Below are positions 1 to 11,799 of a stretch of DNA of 64,000 bases, in pieces (the stretch's first letter is position 1; every line of letters starts with the position of its first letter). The translations under genes and the position numbers were made by a program. Location: assembly GCA_000750105.3 (NCBI GenBank), contig JPHH03000094.1, forward strand, positions 1-64,000. The letters run 5' to 3'. Below the pieces are notes generated by a model that saw only the letters and a program-made list of their open reading frames with translations, searched no databases and was not told the DNA's origin. The DNA comes from Tolypocladium sp. Sup5 PDA-1. Its lineage: Eukaryota; Ascomycota; Sordariomycetes; Hypocreales; Ophiocordycipitaceae.

Positions 1-1282
1 CGAATTTAGAATGTTGAGAAGCGATCTAGCGGAGTTAAGAGGGCGAAAGACCACGAATGTCGCACCGAGATTGATTAAGACGGACGCACTTAGAACACCG
101 ATCGGAATCGGAATCCGAGACTAGGCAGGATGAGCCTGCGCTCTCGTAGAAAGAATAAGGCTTTATTTCTATAGGACGCGATAGAATCAGTTCTAGAAGA
201 ACGTCGCGCTGCGAAGTTTTGAGGGAACGAGTTTTGGTGTTTTTTGTGACACGACCTGATATAGCGTTAGTAGGATATTCCGAGAAATTACAGGAATAGG
301 TTACCGCACCTATAAATGCGGGCGTAGGCGTAGTATTTATGCGACGGGTACTAATAGTAGGTCTCGAGGACAAAGACCTCTAGAGAGGGGATATTATGTT
401 ACGACCTAGGCTGACGGACTACGGGAGGGGCCGGCTGTGTAGGCGCTACTGCGGGCTGCACGGAATAATGGTCGGAACGACGGGCTAATGGTAGTATAGC
501 GATATTGGATTATTAGGATCGGTAGGTGATCTAGGTAAGCTGGATTACTACGATCGGTTAATGATCTAAGTGATCTAGGCAACGGATTATTGAGGGCTCT
601 TAATAATCTAGGAATAATACCTAGTATATAGGACCCCCCAATTTCCTCACCATAGCATAGATACCTCGCTAGCTTTTAATATATTGTTCTAATATAGACA
701 CACTTGTATTACTCTAAACCCCTTGGTTACGATCTACTGTCTGGGATATCCGATCTATTACTATCGTGACAAGACTATTTAACGGCTACGCCCTAACCTA
801 CCTGCTAATATAAACCTCCGGTTTATCCCTTGGGAACCCAAACCGTCACAATGTCTATATAGTAAGTAGAAAATTAGTACTCTTATATTTTCTATATTAT
901 ACTCTTACTTACTCCTATAGGCATTATGGACCCTGTGTTAGATTTGAGACCTTTTATACCGGTAGTAAGGGTAATGAATAATATAATAATAATAGTATAT
1001 TTTATATTAAGGATATAGAAATATAATAGAGGAATAAGTAAGGTATGAAAGGAGCCTAAGTAATAGGGTAAATTTCTAGCTTAATAAAAAAGGAATAGGA
1101 AAGATAGAGGACTAATATATATAAATAATATAGCTAGGTCACGTAGTTTACTAAGGTAAAGGTATTAACTCCTAAGAAAAACAAGGAAAAAAGTAAAGGT
1201 AACGTTAGGGGTTCTAGGAAGCTTAGAGGTTAAGGTTTAATAAAGTATTAATCCCGTAGACCGTAGGGGCGCTATGCGCTCA

Positions 1283-1415
1283 CGCACTAAGTTCTTAATC
1301 GCGCACTAAGTTCTTAATTACGGACTAAGTTCTTAATCGCGCACTAAGTTCTCAATCACGTACTAAGTTCTTAATCGCGCACTAAGTTCTTAATCACATA
1401 CTGAGTTCTTAATCC
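1283..1415. repeat. 19-bp tandem array, seven copies
   Basis: Seven head-to-tail units of exactly 19 bp with consensus CGCACTAAGTTCTTAATCG. Copies differ mainly at the first and last few bases (CGC/CGG/CGT/CAT start; TCG/TTA/TCA/TCC end). The core ACTAAGTTCTTAAT is nearly invariant; one copy has CTCAAT and one ACTGAG. This is a minisatellite within the left repetitive block. Confidence 0.9.
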
Positions 1416-1789
1416 CGCAGACTATAGGGGCTATACCCGCTTATACGCGTCTTGCATATGCCGTAGTCTCGACGGTATAAGTCTGCCCCGGCTAAGAACG
1501 AAGAAGGGATTATTCAGGCATACGATTGCCCGCTAGATAATATTGCCGCGTAAATTATTATTTCCTTCTATTTTCCGTTCTCCGTTTCTGGTTCTAGGAT
1601 AACATATCTTATAAGCTCTAACGCTTGTTTCCCCCTCTATTCCTCTCCTCCTATTAGAGCCTCGATACCGTCACTAATATTTCTTTCCTCCTATCTCGGC
1701 TTCGCCCCTTATAAGCCGCAAGTATAACTATTAGGTTATCTATAACATAGCATCGCCTAGAGGAGGGTTTTATAATATCACGCCTAGCA

Positions 1790-1915
1790 TTAGCACGGCT
1801 ACTATTAGCACTAGCTATTATTAGCACTAGCTATTATTAGCGCTAGCTATTATTAGTACTAGCTATTATTAGCACTAGCTATTACTAGCACTATACGGCT
1901 ACTATTAGCGCTAGC
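1790..1915. repeat. 16-bp tandem array CTATTATTAGCACTAG
   Basis: About six to seven imperfect copies of a 16-bp unit, CTATTATTAGCACTAG, with GCGCTAG and GTACTAG variants, bracketed by CGGCTACTATTAGC variants at both ends. The unit contains CTAG palindromes, and every frame of one strand is rich in stop codons. No coding meaning is apparent. Confidence 0.85.
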
Positions 1916-2390
1916 TACTATCCTATAGGTGCCCGTAAGGCTTATAGGTCCTTTACCGCCCTATAAGCTCCCCGTAATTAACGTAGTATATTAAGGTAGC
2001 GAAAACGGAATTAATAAATAGTTTATCAGTAATACTTATATAAACGGCTTCTCTCGTATAGTCGTTAGCCCTTACTACGTGACTCGCGTTAATAGGTTAA
2101 AGTAATGCCTGCAATTCATACGAAGAAGGCCGCACTAGCGCGCGGCTTCTATTTTTAACATTTTAAACCTATATTTCGCGATTTCGTTATAAGGGATATT
2201 CTAAGCACACCCGTCGAGCTATTCTAGCTATTTTACCCTGAATTCCTTATTATAAAATAAGTCGTTTATTAAGGCAAAGTAAACACATGATAGACTACCG
2301 GAGGGCAAGGCAAAAGAGGGATTGAATTCATAGCTAGGACCTGCCTAGGAAGAAGGAAAGGCTAACGCCCGTGATGAATAACGAATATGC

Positions 2391-2413
2391 GTGTGTGTGT
2401 GTGTGTGTGTGTG
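2391..2413. repeat. (GT)n microsatellite
   Basis: Uninterrupted GT dinucleotide run of about 23 bp inside the left repetitive block. Confidence 0.95.
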
Positions 2414-2637
2414 GGAGAAAACCCTGCCCGAAGAGGCCACGTTTCTAGCCCCGTGCCCGGGGCCCGGAGCGGAGCCCGGGGCCTGGAGCCCCGTGCCTAG
2501 GTCCGACTCTCTAACCTAACAAACTCCTCCCCAAGCTCGGCCAATAGCGCCCCCGCAAGGCCAGGCAAAAAGGAAAGACAAATAGCGCAAGCAATCGTTA
2601 AAAAAAAATCAAGGGCCCCTAGCCTCCTAAAGAACAA

Positions 2638-2782
2638 GTAGTCTCGCAATGGCTCGTAAGGACTAAGCAGTCTCGCAAGGACCAAGTAGTCTCGCAACCT
2701 CCCTAAGGAACAAGCAGTCTCCCAAGGACTAAGCAATCTCGCAACCTCCCCAAGGACCAAGCAATCTCGCAACCTCCCCAAG
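2638..2782. repeat. Imperfect tandem repeat with AGTCTCGCAACCTCCC core
   Basis: Several imperfect units carry AAGGACCAAG or AAGGACTAAG followed by (T/C)AGTCTCGCAA and CCTCCC(C/T). Unit length alternates between about 18 and 29 bp, suggesting a composite array. The minus strand reads as a long low-complexity frame rich in Leu, Arg and Ser, which I treat as an artefact of the repeat. Confidence 0.75.
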
Positions 2783-3076
2783 GCATGAGCTCCTCTTCCC
2801 CTAGTCTTTAGGCTCTAACGGTATACCCAATCACTCAGGGGTCCGTAGGAAGAGTTTGCTCTTACCATGCCTTACCGTATAACGGGCTCCTCGTCCCCTA
2901 GTCTTTAGGCCCTAACGGCCCTACTAAGTTAGGGTCCGTAGGACGAGTCTGCCCTAGGTAGCAAAAGGCATGCCTTATAAGGAAGGAAGGAAGGAAGGAA
3001 TAGTCCGGCTCGTAGGGAAAGAAGAGATCGGGGCCGTAAAGAGATACAGCGTATTCGATAGAGAAAGAGTCCATAA

Positions 3077-3120
3077 AGAGGCAAGCAGGCAAGCAGGCAA
3101 GCAGGCAAGCAGGCAAGCCA
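3077..3120. repeat. 8-bp tandem repeat (GGCAAGCA)n
   Basis: Five consecutive copies of GGCAAGCA. The same GGCAGGCGAGCAGCCAAGC flavour recurs near 33275-33300, hinting that the two places share a repeat family. A further small array of GCAAGCTGCC units follows at about 3190-3250. Confidence 0.8.
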
Positions 3121-4393
3121 TAGCTGCTCGAGCCCGAGAACATATGGTTCCGATTAATTAGATTAATCCAGGGCCCCGTAGGCAAGCTGCCGCAATTGAA
3201 TTCAAGTGAATTGGCTAGCGGGCAAGCTGCCGCAAGCTGCCGCAAGCTGCCGTTGAATTTATCGAGGCTGCCGTAGCCGCTGTGGCCAAAGACCAGATAG
3301 TTCCGATTAATCCAAGGCCCCGTAGGCGTATTCAATCGTAGGTCGGATCGATCGTACGGTACCCGAAGACGGCGAAGGCCTAGGATACCGCAAGGGTAGC
3401 CTACCTATACTATATAGCCTAGTTCGAGGAGAGATATACCGAGTAGGAAACGCACCGCCCTCCCTTCGTCTTCGGGCCGACCCCGACCCCGGCGGGGGCT
3501 ACGCAGCGGCCCCCCTACCCCCGAGGCCCCTCGGTCCCGGTCTCGGCCCTGGCCCCGGTCCCGGACCTAGCCGCCCTACGATAGCGTCGCTGATCGCCCG
3601 TGCGGGCTAGGCGAGGGGCTAGACGAGCATCTACTTCGGTGTGCGCCCCCCTACGGGATCGGGCAAGAGCCGGCGCGGGCTAGGGTCAGGGCCAGGACTC
3701 GGGCTCAGGCTCGGATACGGATATAGCGGACTAGGGCAAGAGCCCGCTACTTCTTATTATAGTTCCTAGGCCAGTCCTGGCCCGAAGCCGCCGCGACGAA
3801 TAGATATTGGTTTTCTTCCCCTAGAGGGTTTTTCCTATATTAGCTAAAGGTAGAAGCTCTAGGGCCCTAAAGGCTAGCTAGTGTAATAAACTTCTTCTTC
3901 TTCTTAGGCAAATGGATCAAATCGTGGTTGGATAACGCGTTATCCGAACAACTGCAAATGCAGCCAGCACCCGCAGCGCACTACCACCAATCAAAATTAA
4001 CATTCGGCACGGCAGTCCCAGTCTCTCAGAACGGCTCTGCCCAACGACCTCACCACACAGACCACACCTCCGGGTTATGCTTCATCTGAAAAGACAGAGG
4101 CTGTTCATGGAGCATTTGTGAGTGGGCTGCACACCTGCTTGCGTGACGGTTGCCTCGTTGGGTCACCTGCTGAGGCATGATCGCAACCCCAAACCTCTCA
4201 AGCCTGACCTTTGTTAAAACTGGAAGACAGACAACTGCCTTGAAGCCTGTCGGCTAGCATTTGACATCGACACCATTCATAGGAGTCACTGTTTAGTCTT
4301 TAAGTTGAACATGTGCATTGCTATATTTGCATCGTTTTATTCCCATGTATCGCTGCCGAATACATACAGTGATTGCCGCGCAGGTGCGGTGCT

Positions 4394-7154
4394 TCACCAG
4401 GAGCTTGGTCCAATGGGCTCCGTGACGTTAGGGATGAACTGCTTCGTCACAGCCGTGCCGTTGTAGTCCAATGTGTTCTGCCACACCAACGTGCCCCACC
4501 AGTCTGGGAAGTTCGTTTCGCTGAGGCCGAGACCGAGGCCGGAGATGACAGTGCAAACCGCCGTCCCAATGTCGAGAGCGCCGGAGGTAGCATAGTTGTA
4601 GCGGGCTGGGGTGAACGGTTAGCGGATGTTGGAACGCGGGGACGGGACACATACTCCACCAGCCAAAGAATCTCCTCCTGATCAAGGCGTTGAAGATGAG
4701 ACCGATGATGACCCACTGCCACAGGAAGTAGAGGGTGGCAGGGGGGATCTGTCCGGCAGCACCGAACATGGCCGGAGTGACGACGTAACGGACCCAAGAA
4801 CGAGGATAACGTTTAGCGATGAAAAACTGAATCACAGGGACCGAAAAGCCGATGAGCCAGAAATAGTTCGTCCAAGAATAACTGCATGCCGAGTCAGTTG
4901 GATCAGTTGCAAACAAAGACGGATGTCAAAGCAACTTACATGCTGCCAGCACCAAAGACCTTCTTCGGTCCGATAGCGCCCCAAATGACGCTGGCGTTGA
5001 AGAAGGTGCGAGCGTTGGGGCAGGTTAATCCTTGCGCCTGGTGAGGCGTGCAAATTCCTTCGATATTTCCACGCAGGAAGTTATAGGTCGCAATCTGGAC
5101 GAATGAAAGCCAGATAACTGCGAAGGCCTGGGCCGCAAACATGCTTCGGGGCGGGATCTTCATATAGTGACCGACCTTCATGTCAGATATATAAGTCAAG
5201 CCGTTGTACGAGAGCATGTAGCCCCAGCTCTTGAAGAGCATCATGGCCACCGGGCGACCAGGAAGCATGTAGCCAACGACCATTTCCGTAATGACGTTCA
5301 ATCCAGTCTGCTGGTTCGTGATGGCTTGCACCATGCCAATGGGGACGAAAAAAACGACGCCGATTAGGATGCAAACGATATACGCCCACCAAGGCAAGTG
5401 CGTTTCCCAGACTTGGCAGGCAATCATACCAAAGGCAAAGCTCACGACGAAAATAGCGGCAAACCACCATTCCGGTGCCTCCTTATATCTCCGCATGAGC
5501 TTAAGGTGCACGTCAGGCTCCTCGTACTTTGAGTCCCAAGCGCGGTTCCAAACATCGGCTCCGTAGAACAAGGCAACGTGGGTAATAGTTGCAATGAGCG
5601 TCGCAAAGGATAGGCCATATGACATGGAAAACGTCGCACCCAGTAGAATAGGAGAGTATTCCTTGTACGCCGTTTCGTTGACCGTAAAGTCCGCATTCAG
5701 GATGCGGCTAGTGTTGTACTCCTGGGCATACCGATCAAAGTTGCTATTGGCGCTGAGCGGCAGATACTTGTAGAACTCCGGTCCGCCGTAGGCAAGACCA
5801 ATAGCACCCAGGGTGGAGAGCAGCAGGCCGGCGGCAACGTTGAGGATGGCGAACGCAGGTGTCTGCAGAGGGCTGCCCAAGAATGCAGTAACACTGGACC
5901 AATCGAACGAAATGGGGATCAATCCCAGGCCAGTGTTGCCGCCAAAGAGCTGGTTCACAACCACGTTGGAGGGGGCGATCCAGGTGGCCCACATCTTTTG
6001 GGCATTAGCATTTGAACTCGCAATGGATCGAGGACTACGGGCGGACTTACAAAGTAGCTGAGGAAAGGGGCGATGACCAAGGGGAACCATTCCCAGACAA
6101 AGGTCGCAAGGGCAACGATCAGGAAGAAGCTGTAACGGCCAATCTTCCATCCATTGGTTTGCGACGGATCTGAGCGTCTATGATCATGGAGCGAGTACAT
6201 GACGGTACACGTGATGAGCGTCGCGGGCCAGACCATGGAGGAAGGCCAGATCAGGAATCGACGGGCGATTCCAGCAACGCCGAAGCCCATGGCCTGCGTG
6301 GATAGCATGAGGAGGATTTGAAAGCCCCACCTGGTCTTTGTATTAGTGCCGGTGACGCTTTGCAGGTCGGACGTAGGGACTTGACTGACTTGAACTTTTG
6401 CTGGTAGAAAATCTCCTGGGCAAGCAAGATGTCAATCGAATAACTGATGGAGGTACCGGCAGCAGTCATCATGGTGATGATGGTGTGCTCCTTGACGTTG
6501 AAGGGACCCGGGTTAAGCTCAATCGTGCGCCCGAACAGCTTGAAGGAAGCCTGGGGCATGAACCTAGCCCATCCAACACCCATGCTGAATTACTCTTAGT
6601 ACAGAGGCCGTACGAACGGTAGAGCATAGCAAGCTTACGGATAGGCAATCAGCTGCACCACGGTCGACGTGATGGAAATTGGCGTGCGGCGGAGATTTAG
6701 GAGGATGTTGCAGGCGGCAACGATGGTGCAGAGCAGACCACCGATGACCCACGCACGGATGGTGTTTACAGGGACTTCGATATCAACAGGAGGAACCTGG
6801 TCACTGAGGTCAGTCTGACTGATGGCTGACGACACGGGAGACATTCGTCGTCTCAGGCCGGGGCTAGCGTACTGAGGAGCGGACTTCAGGATAAGGCGAG
6901 TCCTCCTGGATGAGAGACTCGTCAATGGCAGCCTCCTTCTCGGCATTGCCCGAGGCCAGAGCATCGTCGATGTTGTCGAGCTTGTCAATGTCGAGGAAAG
7001 GATCCCACTTGTGCTGCTTGCGAAAGCGGCGCAGCTCCCTGTCCGGGTCGTGGTTCTGGGAGACGCTGGGCAGGATCTCCGCGCCGGTCGCCTCCGCGCC
7101 CTCCTGCGTGGGCGTCTCGCGCGACCTGACGCCGAGTCTGTCTTTGAGGCCCAT
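4394..7154 (-). CDS. OPT family small oligopeptide transporter, seven exons
   Basis: Integral membrane proton-coupled importer of tetra/pentapeptides or glutathione-like peptides (family knowledge). Hand-spliced exons on the minus strand: 7154-6873, 6814-6639, 6584-6390, 6330-6051, 5994-4940, 4881-4655, 4605-4394. They sum to 2427 nt, giving 808 residues with phases agreeing at every junction. Donors include GTAAGT, GTAAGC, GTCAGT and GTATGT. Visible family marks: a soluble acidic N-terminus ending in the SPYPEVR motif (about residues 86-92), NPGPFN at about 177-182, many hydrophobic segments, WIAPSNVVVNQLFGG, and a C-terminus of FPDWWG followed by GPSSW. The start is the first ATG giving an OPT-like N-terminus. 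Length is typical for fungal OPTs and no damage is seen. The substrate cannot be told from sequence. Confidence 0.95.
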
Positions 7155-10100
7155 GGTGCCAAGTCTTGTTGCGAGCGATGGTCTGCTCCGCTGCTGGCGG
7201 CCTGGATGGTTGAATGGACGTCGGGTTGACGGGGTCAAGACGGCTGGGGAAGACGACGGGCAGAGGTCCGGGCGAGTTGGTGTTTATTATCTAGCCCATC
7301 TTGCCCCTGTAGCCTCTGTGCTACATTCAAACTGAGAACAGAGGACGATCGGCAGTGGACAGGGGGTGTAGCGTGTGGGGGAGATGGAGATGGGCTGAGG
7401 CGTGTGGCTGCACGCCAGGTCCGGAGTAAACCTTGGGCACTCCCGCAGTCGCAAGGGGAACCTTTGCTCAGGTGCTAGCCAGTTTTGGGGTGGTCTTTCA
7501 TGTGGATATCCAAAAGGCCCTGCGTCTCTCACCTCGCCAGTGGAGCACATCTGGCTACGGAGCCGCGTTGGGGTTGGTCAGACTCGCCACCGACCGTGGA
7601 TCGGCGCCAAAAGCGAACAACACAAAGTTCCCGTATCCCAGCACGGCGACGAGGGGACGACTAGCCGGCGCGCTGGAGGGCGTCAAGGGCGTTTTGATAA
7701 GGCCATTCGTCTTTGTTGGATGAACTTTTGTTCGGGCACGACGGCGCTATTGCCTCAACACATGTGACGGGGGTCGCTGTCGCGTGCAAAGTGGCCCTGA
7801 CGCCTTCGCATAATATTCGCATCTCCTAATACTCCGTAACACACAGCACCGACGGGGAAATCTGCGCGTCCGTTCACCCTCGGCCGACCCCTGTGGTACC
7901 TTTTACACATGAAGTATGCTGTCTAGGCCGCTGGCCGACAAACGTTGCTTCCCGGCCGAAACACCCTCTACCTACATACCTGCTCGATTTGGCAATGGGG
8001 CCATCGTCTGCTTGATCAGTGCTCACGAGTCCACGACTGGCTCTGCGAGTCACGCTATAGGCGAGCAGGTAAGCAACTAGTAGAGCGAGGCCGTCGCAAC
8101 CTGTCGCATTCTGCGTGTGGCGACTTATGGATGACCATTCGTCAGCCAGACAATTGGCAACTCGAGCTCTGGCGATTTGATTTGATTTGATTTGGATTGG
8201 ACTGACAAAGGCAAGCGTCCCTCTGGTTGCGCTCGCCCGATGCGCATCCACCCCGTGTTGACAAAGCACCCGACGTGTCCGCATCCGTATCTCTCTGCAA
8301 GCGGAACCACCTTCATGGTACCCGAGGTGGTGAGACAGCGGCATCAGCCACCACTCTCCTCTGTTGATACCGTGTATTCGCACATGTATCCGTACGTAGG
8401 AGTGCGGGAGTACCTGCGGGAGCATCCATCAAAGGCCAAACAGCATGTAAGCACTACGCGCCAGCACCAGCAATTGCAGCGTTTGCTCGAACTTCGCCTT
8501 CAACCATGACCTGCGAGAACGTTGCTGCGGCTCATGCGTGGCTTCGCTTGGCACGCCGAGAACATCGCCAAGTCGGCCTGGCGGCCCTCGGCAGGCACGG
8601 GAGAGCCGGTAATGCAATGCGTGTGGCGTCTGTAGCGCGGCTGCGAGCTGCCACACTCTTCTCTCGCCCGCGCCCTCCGTCGTCCTTATTCCCGCCCAGA
8701 GGTGTCAGTGACAGTTGTTAAAACAGCACAGTTGTTTGAAGCTGGGCCGAAAGCCACGGGCGAGCTCTGCGCCTCTTTCGGCGCGCTGGGGTAGTAGCAT
8801 ACGTACGTACTATTAGCATTGACTTCTGCTCCCCCTGCCCGGCTTGAACCAACATGCCAAGTTCAGCTCGGGTGGTGCCGTGAGAGATCAATGATCATGT
8901 TGCACCACAAGGTACGGATTACAATGGGCCCCGTCCTCTGACTTTGACTTGCCCTCACGCCCTTGAGCGGGCAACTCGGCAAGCTGGGTAGCCAATCGTG
9001 TTCCGTACCACGCATCAGCATCTGGTGGCGCCATGGTAGCATGGCAAGATGTGTGGTGCCATTGGCAGGCACGCCCGCCCAACGGCTGCAGGATGGCGAG
9101 GAAAAGTCCTGGAAGCCCTCCTTACGCTAGCCGCTAAAGACAGGCGCCTTCGCATCTCGGCTATAGGCTTATTATACGAAGGCCATTACTAAATTCGGTG
9201 GGCTTATCCGCGCTGTGGTGATAATAGACGTTTCCGATCGGAGATTCCCCGTATCTACTCGGAGATTCCCCGTATCTACTCAGAGACTGCCGTGGTCGGT
9301 GCTTCGGAGACCGGAGAGACCGGAAGCAAACACGGCGGCATTGATGTCAACGGCCAAAGCACAAGGTCACCGTACTCGAGTGAAGCGCTTGCCTTTCTGA
9401 AGCCAGCGGAAACAACAGTCCTCCTCCTCCCCCGCTTCCCCAGCGGGTACAAGACTCTTACTTGTATGTGATGGATGATTCTCCAACGCAATGCCCCGGG
9501 CTCGACCCCGTGGGGTTTGGGGTTTGGGGTTTGGGGATGGGACTTTTTGAACGAGAATACGTGGCTTGCCTGCTTGGCAACGCGGTAGGCGGAAGCGGCT
9601 CGGCCAGAGTTGTGGATGGTCAGCTGCGCCCGACCAGCCATGGGCCCGTGGCGGAGAGGGTAGCGGCAACCGACGGCCTACGCTCGTGGTCAGTCCTGCG
9701 TGGAGGGATGGATGCCGGATTACGAGCGTCATTCCGCTGCACTTTGTCAAGCTTCCTTGTCCATTGCCTCAGGTTTAAGCTTTGGAGATACCTCGTAATT
9801 GTACTCCGTAGCGTCTTTGGCATCGCTGGGGTAATCACGGATGGCTACTGCTCTGACCTGCTCAGGTCTGCCAGAGCCGCCCACTATTGCCTTACAGGCC
9901 AGGTCCTGTTACCCTGCCCTATAATAGTCGATATCTCTCCATTTACCAGGCAGCCAACTTCGCCAGTTCGAATAGTAAATCATACGTAATACCAATGCGA
10001 GTTGACAGCGTAGTTACAAGTGATGTTTCTCAACCGCGCAAGATTCCCATTCCTCCGACATCAAGTACATTGACAGTGGTCCACACCACCATCGTCTGAC

Positions 10101-10400
10101 CATTTGATGGCAGTGTGTAGACGCTGCAAGATGTCCCTCAGCCGCTATGGTGCTGACATGGAGCTAGCTGGTGGCTGTTGAATTCCAATACGCATCAGTT
10201 ACCGCACATTCCCCATGACTTACTGCTGATTGCAGCCGTTCCTTTTCGGCGCAAAACGGCTGATTGTGGTCCGTGTTGCCCCAAAGCTGCCTAAGAAGTA
10301 CTGAACTGGCGGCAAGCGGATGTTCGTCGCAAGCCCGGTTCATAACTGTCGTTGCCCGTCGGTCCAAAGTACCCATGACAATAGCTCGCACGGCACCTCT
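7155..10400. other. Long non-coding interval upstream of the OPT gene
   Basis: About 3.2 kb without a recognisable gene on either strand; it presumably holds the OPT promoter at its left side. Visible items: a GATTT repeat near 8175, a 21-bp direct duplication (CGGAGATTCCCCGTATCTAC) at about 9237-9278, a four-tract G-quadruplex motif at 9512-9536, and TACTCCGTA at 7830 and 9802. The open frames present have no family likeness and look like chance. Confidence 0.5.
9512..9536 (+). other. Perfect G-quadruplex motif, (GGGGTTT)3GGGG
   Basis: Four runs of four G separated by TTT loops, an ideal intramolecular G-quadruplex candidate on the plus strand. It resembles a ciliate-type telomere repeat rather than the TTAGGG repeat usual in filamentous fungi, so a telomeric origin is unlikely. 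It lies in non-coding DNA. Confidence 0.85.
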
Positions 10401-11225
10401 AACTCCGAAATCGCAAGATCCAAGAAGGCTGGAACTGGTATTCTGGCAACTATTGAAATATCTGGTGAGATGCTGTCCGTAAAGACTGGCTAACAGTGAC
10501 GAACGCGATGCTACCCATGTCAACGGGGACGCGGTTGGTCGTAGTCCGTCGGATACCAACGCAATATCAAAGCAACCTGCAACCGCTCGCCACATGAAGT
10601 CGTCCAGTCCACTTTTGCGACACCTTTGTCCGCCGTCTTGACAACATGACCGCGCTTGAAAACCGACAGTCGGCTTTGCCCGTCTTCCAGTTGCCGTGAG
10701 ATGTCGGATACGGCCGCCTCTGCCACATACTTGGTTCGACCGTAGTCGATGCTCTCGCTGTCTCCACCACAGGAACGGCTCGGCCAGAGTCTGCATTTAC
10801 CCTCAGGCCACCGGAGACATACGCAAACTTTGGCCGGGCTATGGAGTCCAACTCAGCTTTCGGCAGCTCTTTGGTTGCCTGAACATTTGATCCTCGAAGC
10901 TTGTCATAATCTGCGCTCTAGCTTACGACTGCTCCGTTATGGAGTGGCATCGACGTTGTTGCTTCCCCTTGATTTCTAGCGCAACCGCCTCCGCCGCACC
11001 TCGTCCAGTCCGAGGTGACCAGCGCTGAGGTGACCAGTCCACATCTCCATCCTGCCCGCGTTATTGTCGCCCCACCACTGGGCAATGGTTACCGTATCCT
11101 TAACCCGCTCGGGTCCTCGAGCCGGAGAAGCACAGCAACTGTCCGTATTCTCCTATCGTGAAGCAGGTGCCTCAGCATTCGTGTCCCAACGGGGCCAACA
11201 GCTCCAGTAAGAAACAGTAGCCTAA
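10400..11225 (-). pseudogene. Relic of a terminal thioester reductase (NAD-binding) domain of an NRPS/PKS-type enzyme
   Basis: Read on minus and joined across frames, the order fits the reductase domain that releases thioester-bound products from NRPS, PKS or NRPS-like enzymes. It starts with a Rossmann start FLTGAVGPVGTRML (about 11210-11160), then a beta-strand/serine stretch FAYVSGGLRVNADSG (about 10835), then YGRTKYVAEAAVSDISRQ (about 10735-10685, the Y-x-x-x-K catalytic pair), then KRGHVV and LDDFMWRAVAGC (about 10590). At least three frame changes and internal stops separate these blocks, and no intact adenylation or carrier domain is visible beside them. The family is inferred from motif order; an NmrA/epimerase-type short protein is the main alternative. 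Confidence 0.55.
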
Positions 11226-11799
11226 CTAGTGAGACAAGTGGCTCAATGGCAGATACCTGGGATCCCTTCTTGGGTCAGCCCAGGAAGCCTTCAGAATGGA
11301 CGATAGTTGCGTCTGCACATCGACCATTGGAACATCGACAGTACTCGACTCGTGCCGCAACTGCCCGATCAAGACTGAAATGCTGACATTCGTTGTGCTG
11401 CGGGCCCTGACGAACAAAAAGCCAACCTGCATATCTCATGCGCACTTTAAGTACTGTAACTCCGTATTAGTTTACGGACTACTTGGCCGCTACTTGCCCG
11501 ATCTGGTCTGGTACAATGCATGGACGCAGTGGTGCTCTGTGCCTTCCAATAGCTAGCTTCCCTCGTCTTTTCTAATCTTTATGCTCTTGCAGTCACATAC
11601 CTGCATCGTGGGTGCACCAGGCTGAGGAACTTGCTCGTAAAGAGAAGCCTTCAACTTGCCAGTTCGATGCGTAGTAATTATCGGGCAGCCACAATTCACG
11701 CTAGATTGTATGACCTGACTTACCAACGAACGGGCTTAAGTGCTCCGCATACCGACACGTCTCCGGCCCAATACACATTGATGTATATGCTCTAAAATA

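Larger units (their letters stand above)
1..3900. repeat. Gene-free repetitive block at the left edge
   Basis: No convincing gene was found on either strand in about 3.9 kb. The block mixes AT-rich stretches full of TAG/CTA/TATA words (about 600-1250 and 1540-2080) with a GC-rich stretch of proline/glycine-like codons (about 3440-3790). It contains several short tandem arrays, listed separately, plus a partial internal duplication in which CCCTAGTCTTTAGG followed by a CTAACGG-like word occurs near 2798-2822 and again near 2896-2920. The few open frames are low-complexity. Heavy CTA/TAG content suggests an old mobile element or satellite-like region eroded by C-to-T mutation. That is inference; no transposase or reverse transcriptase motif could be read. 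Confidence 0.6.

Noticed and set aside
1283..1415. Possible CRISPR-like array
   Set aside because: The units are contiguous with no unique spacers and the genome is fungal; this is a minisatellite.
10164..10796. 210-codon minus frame as an intact gene
   Set aside because: Only part (LDDFMWRAVAGC) fits the reductase family. The remaining conserved blocks are in other frames, so it is a pseudogene segment.
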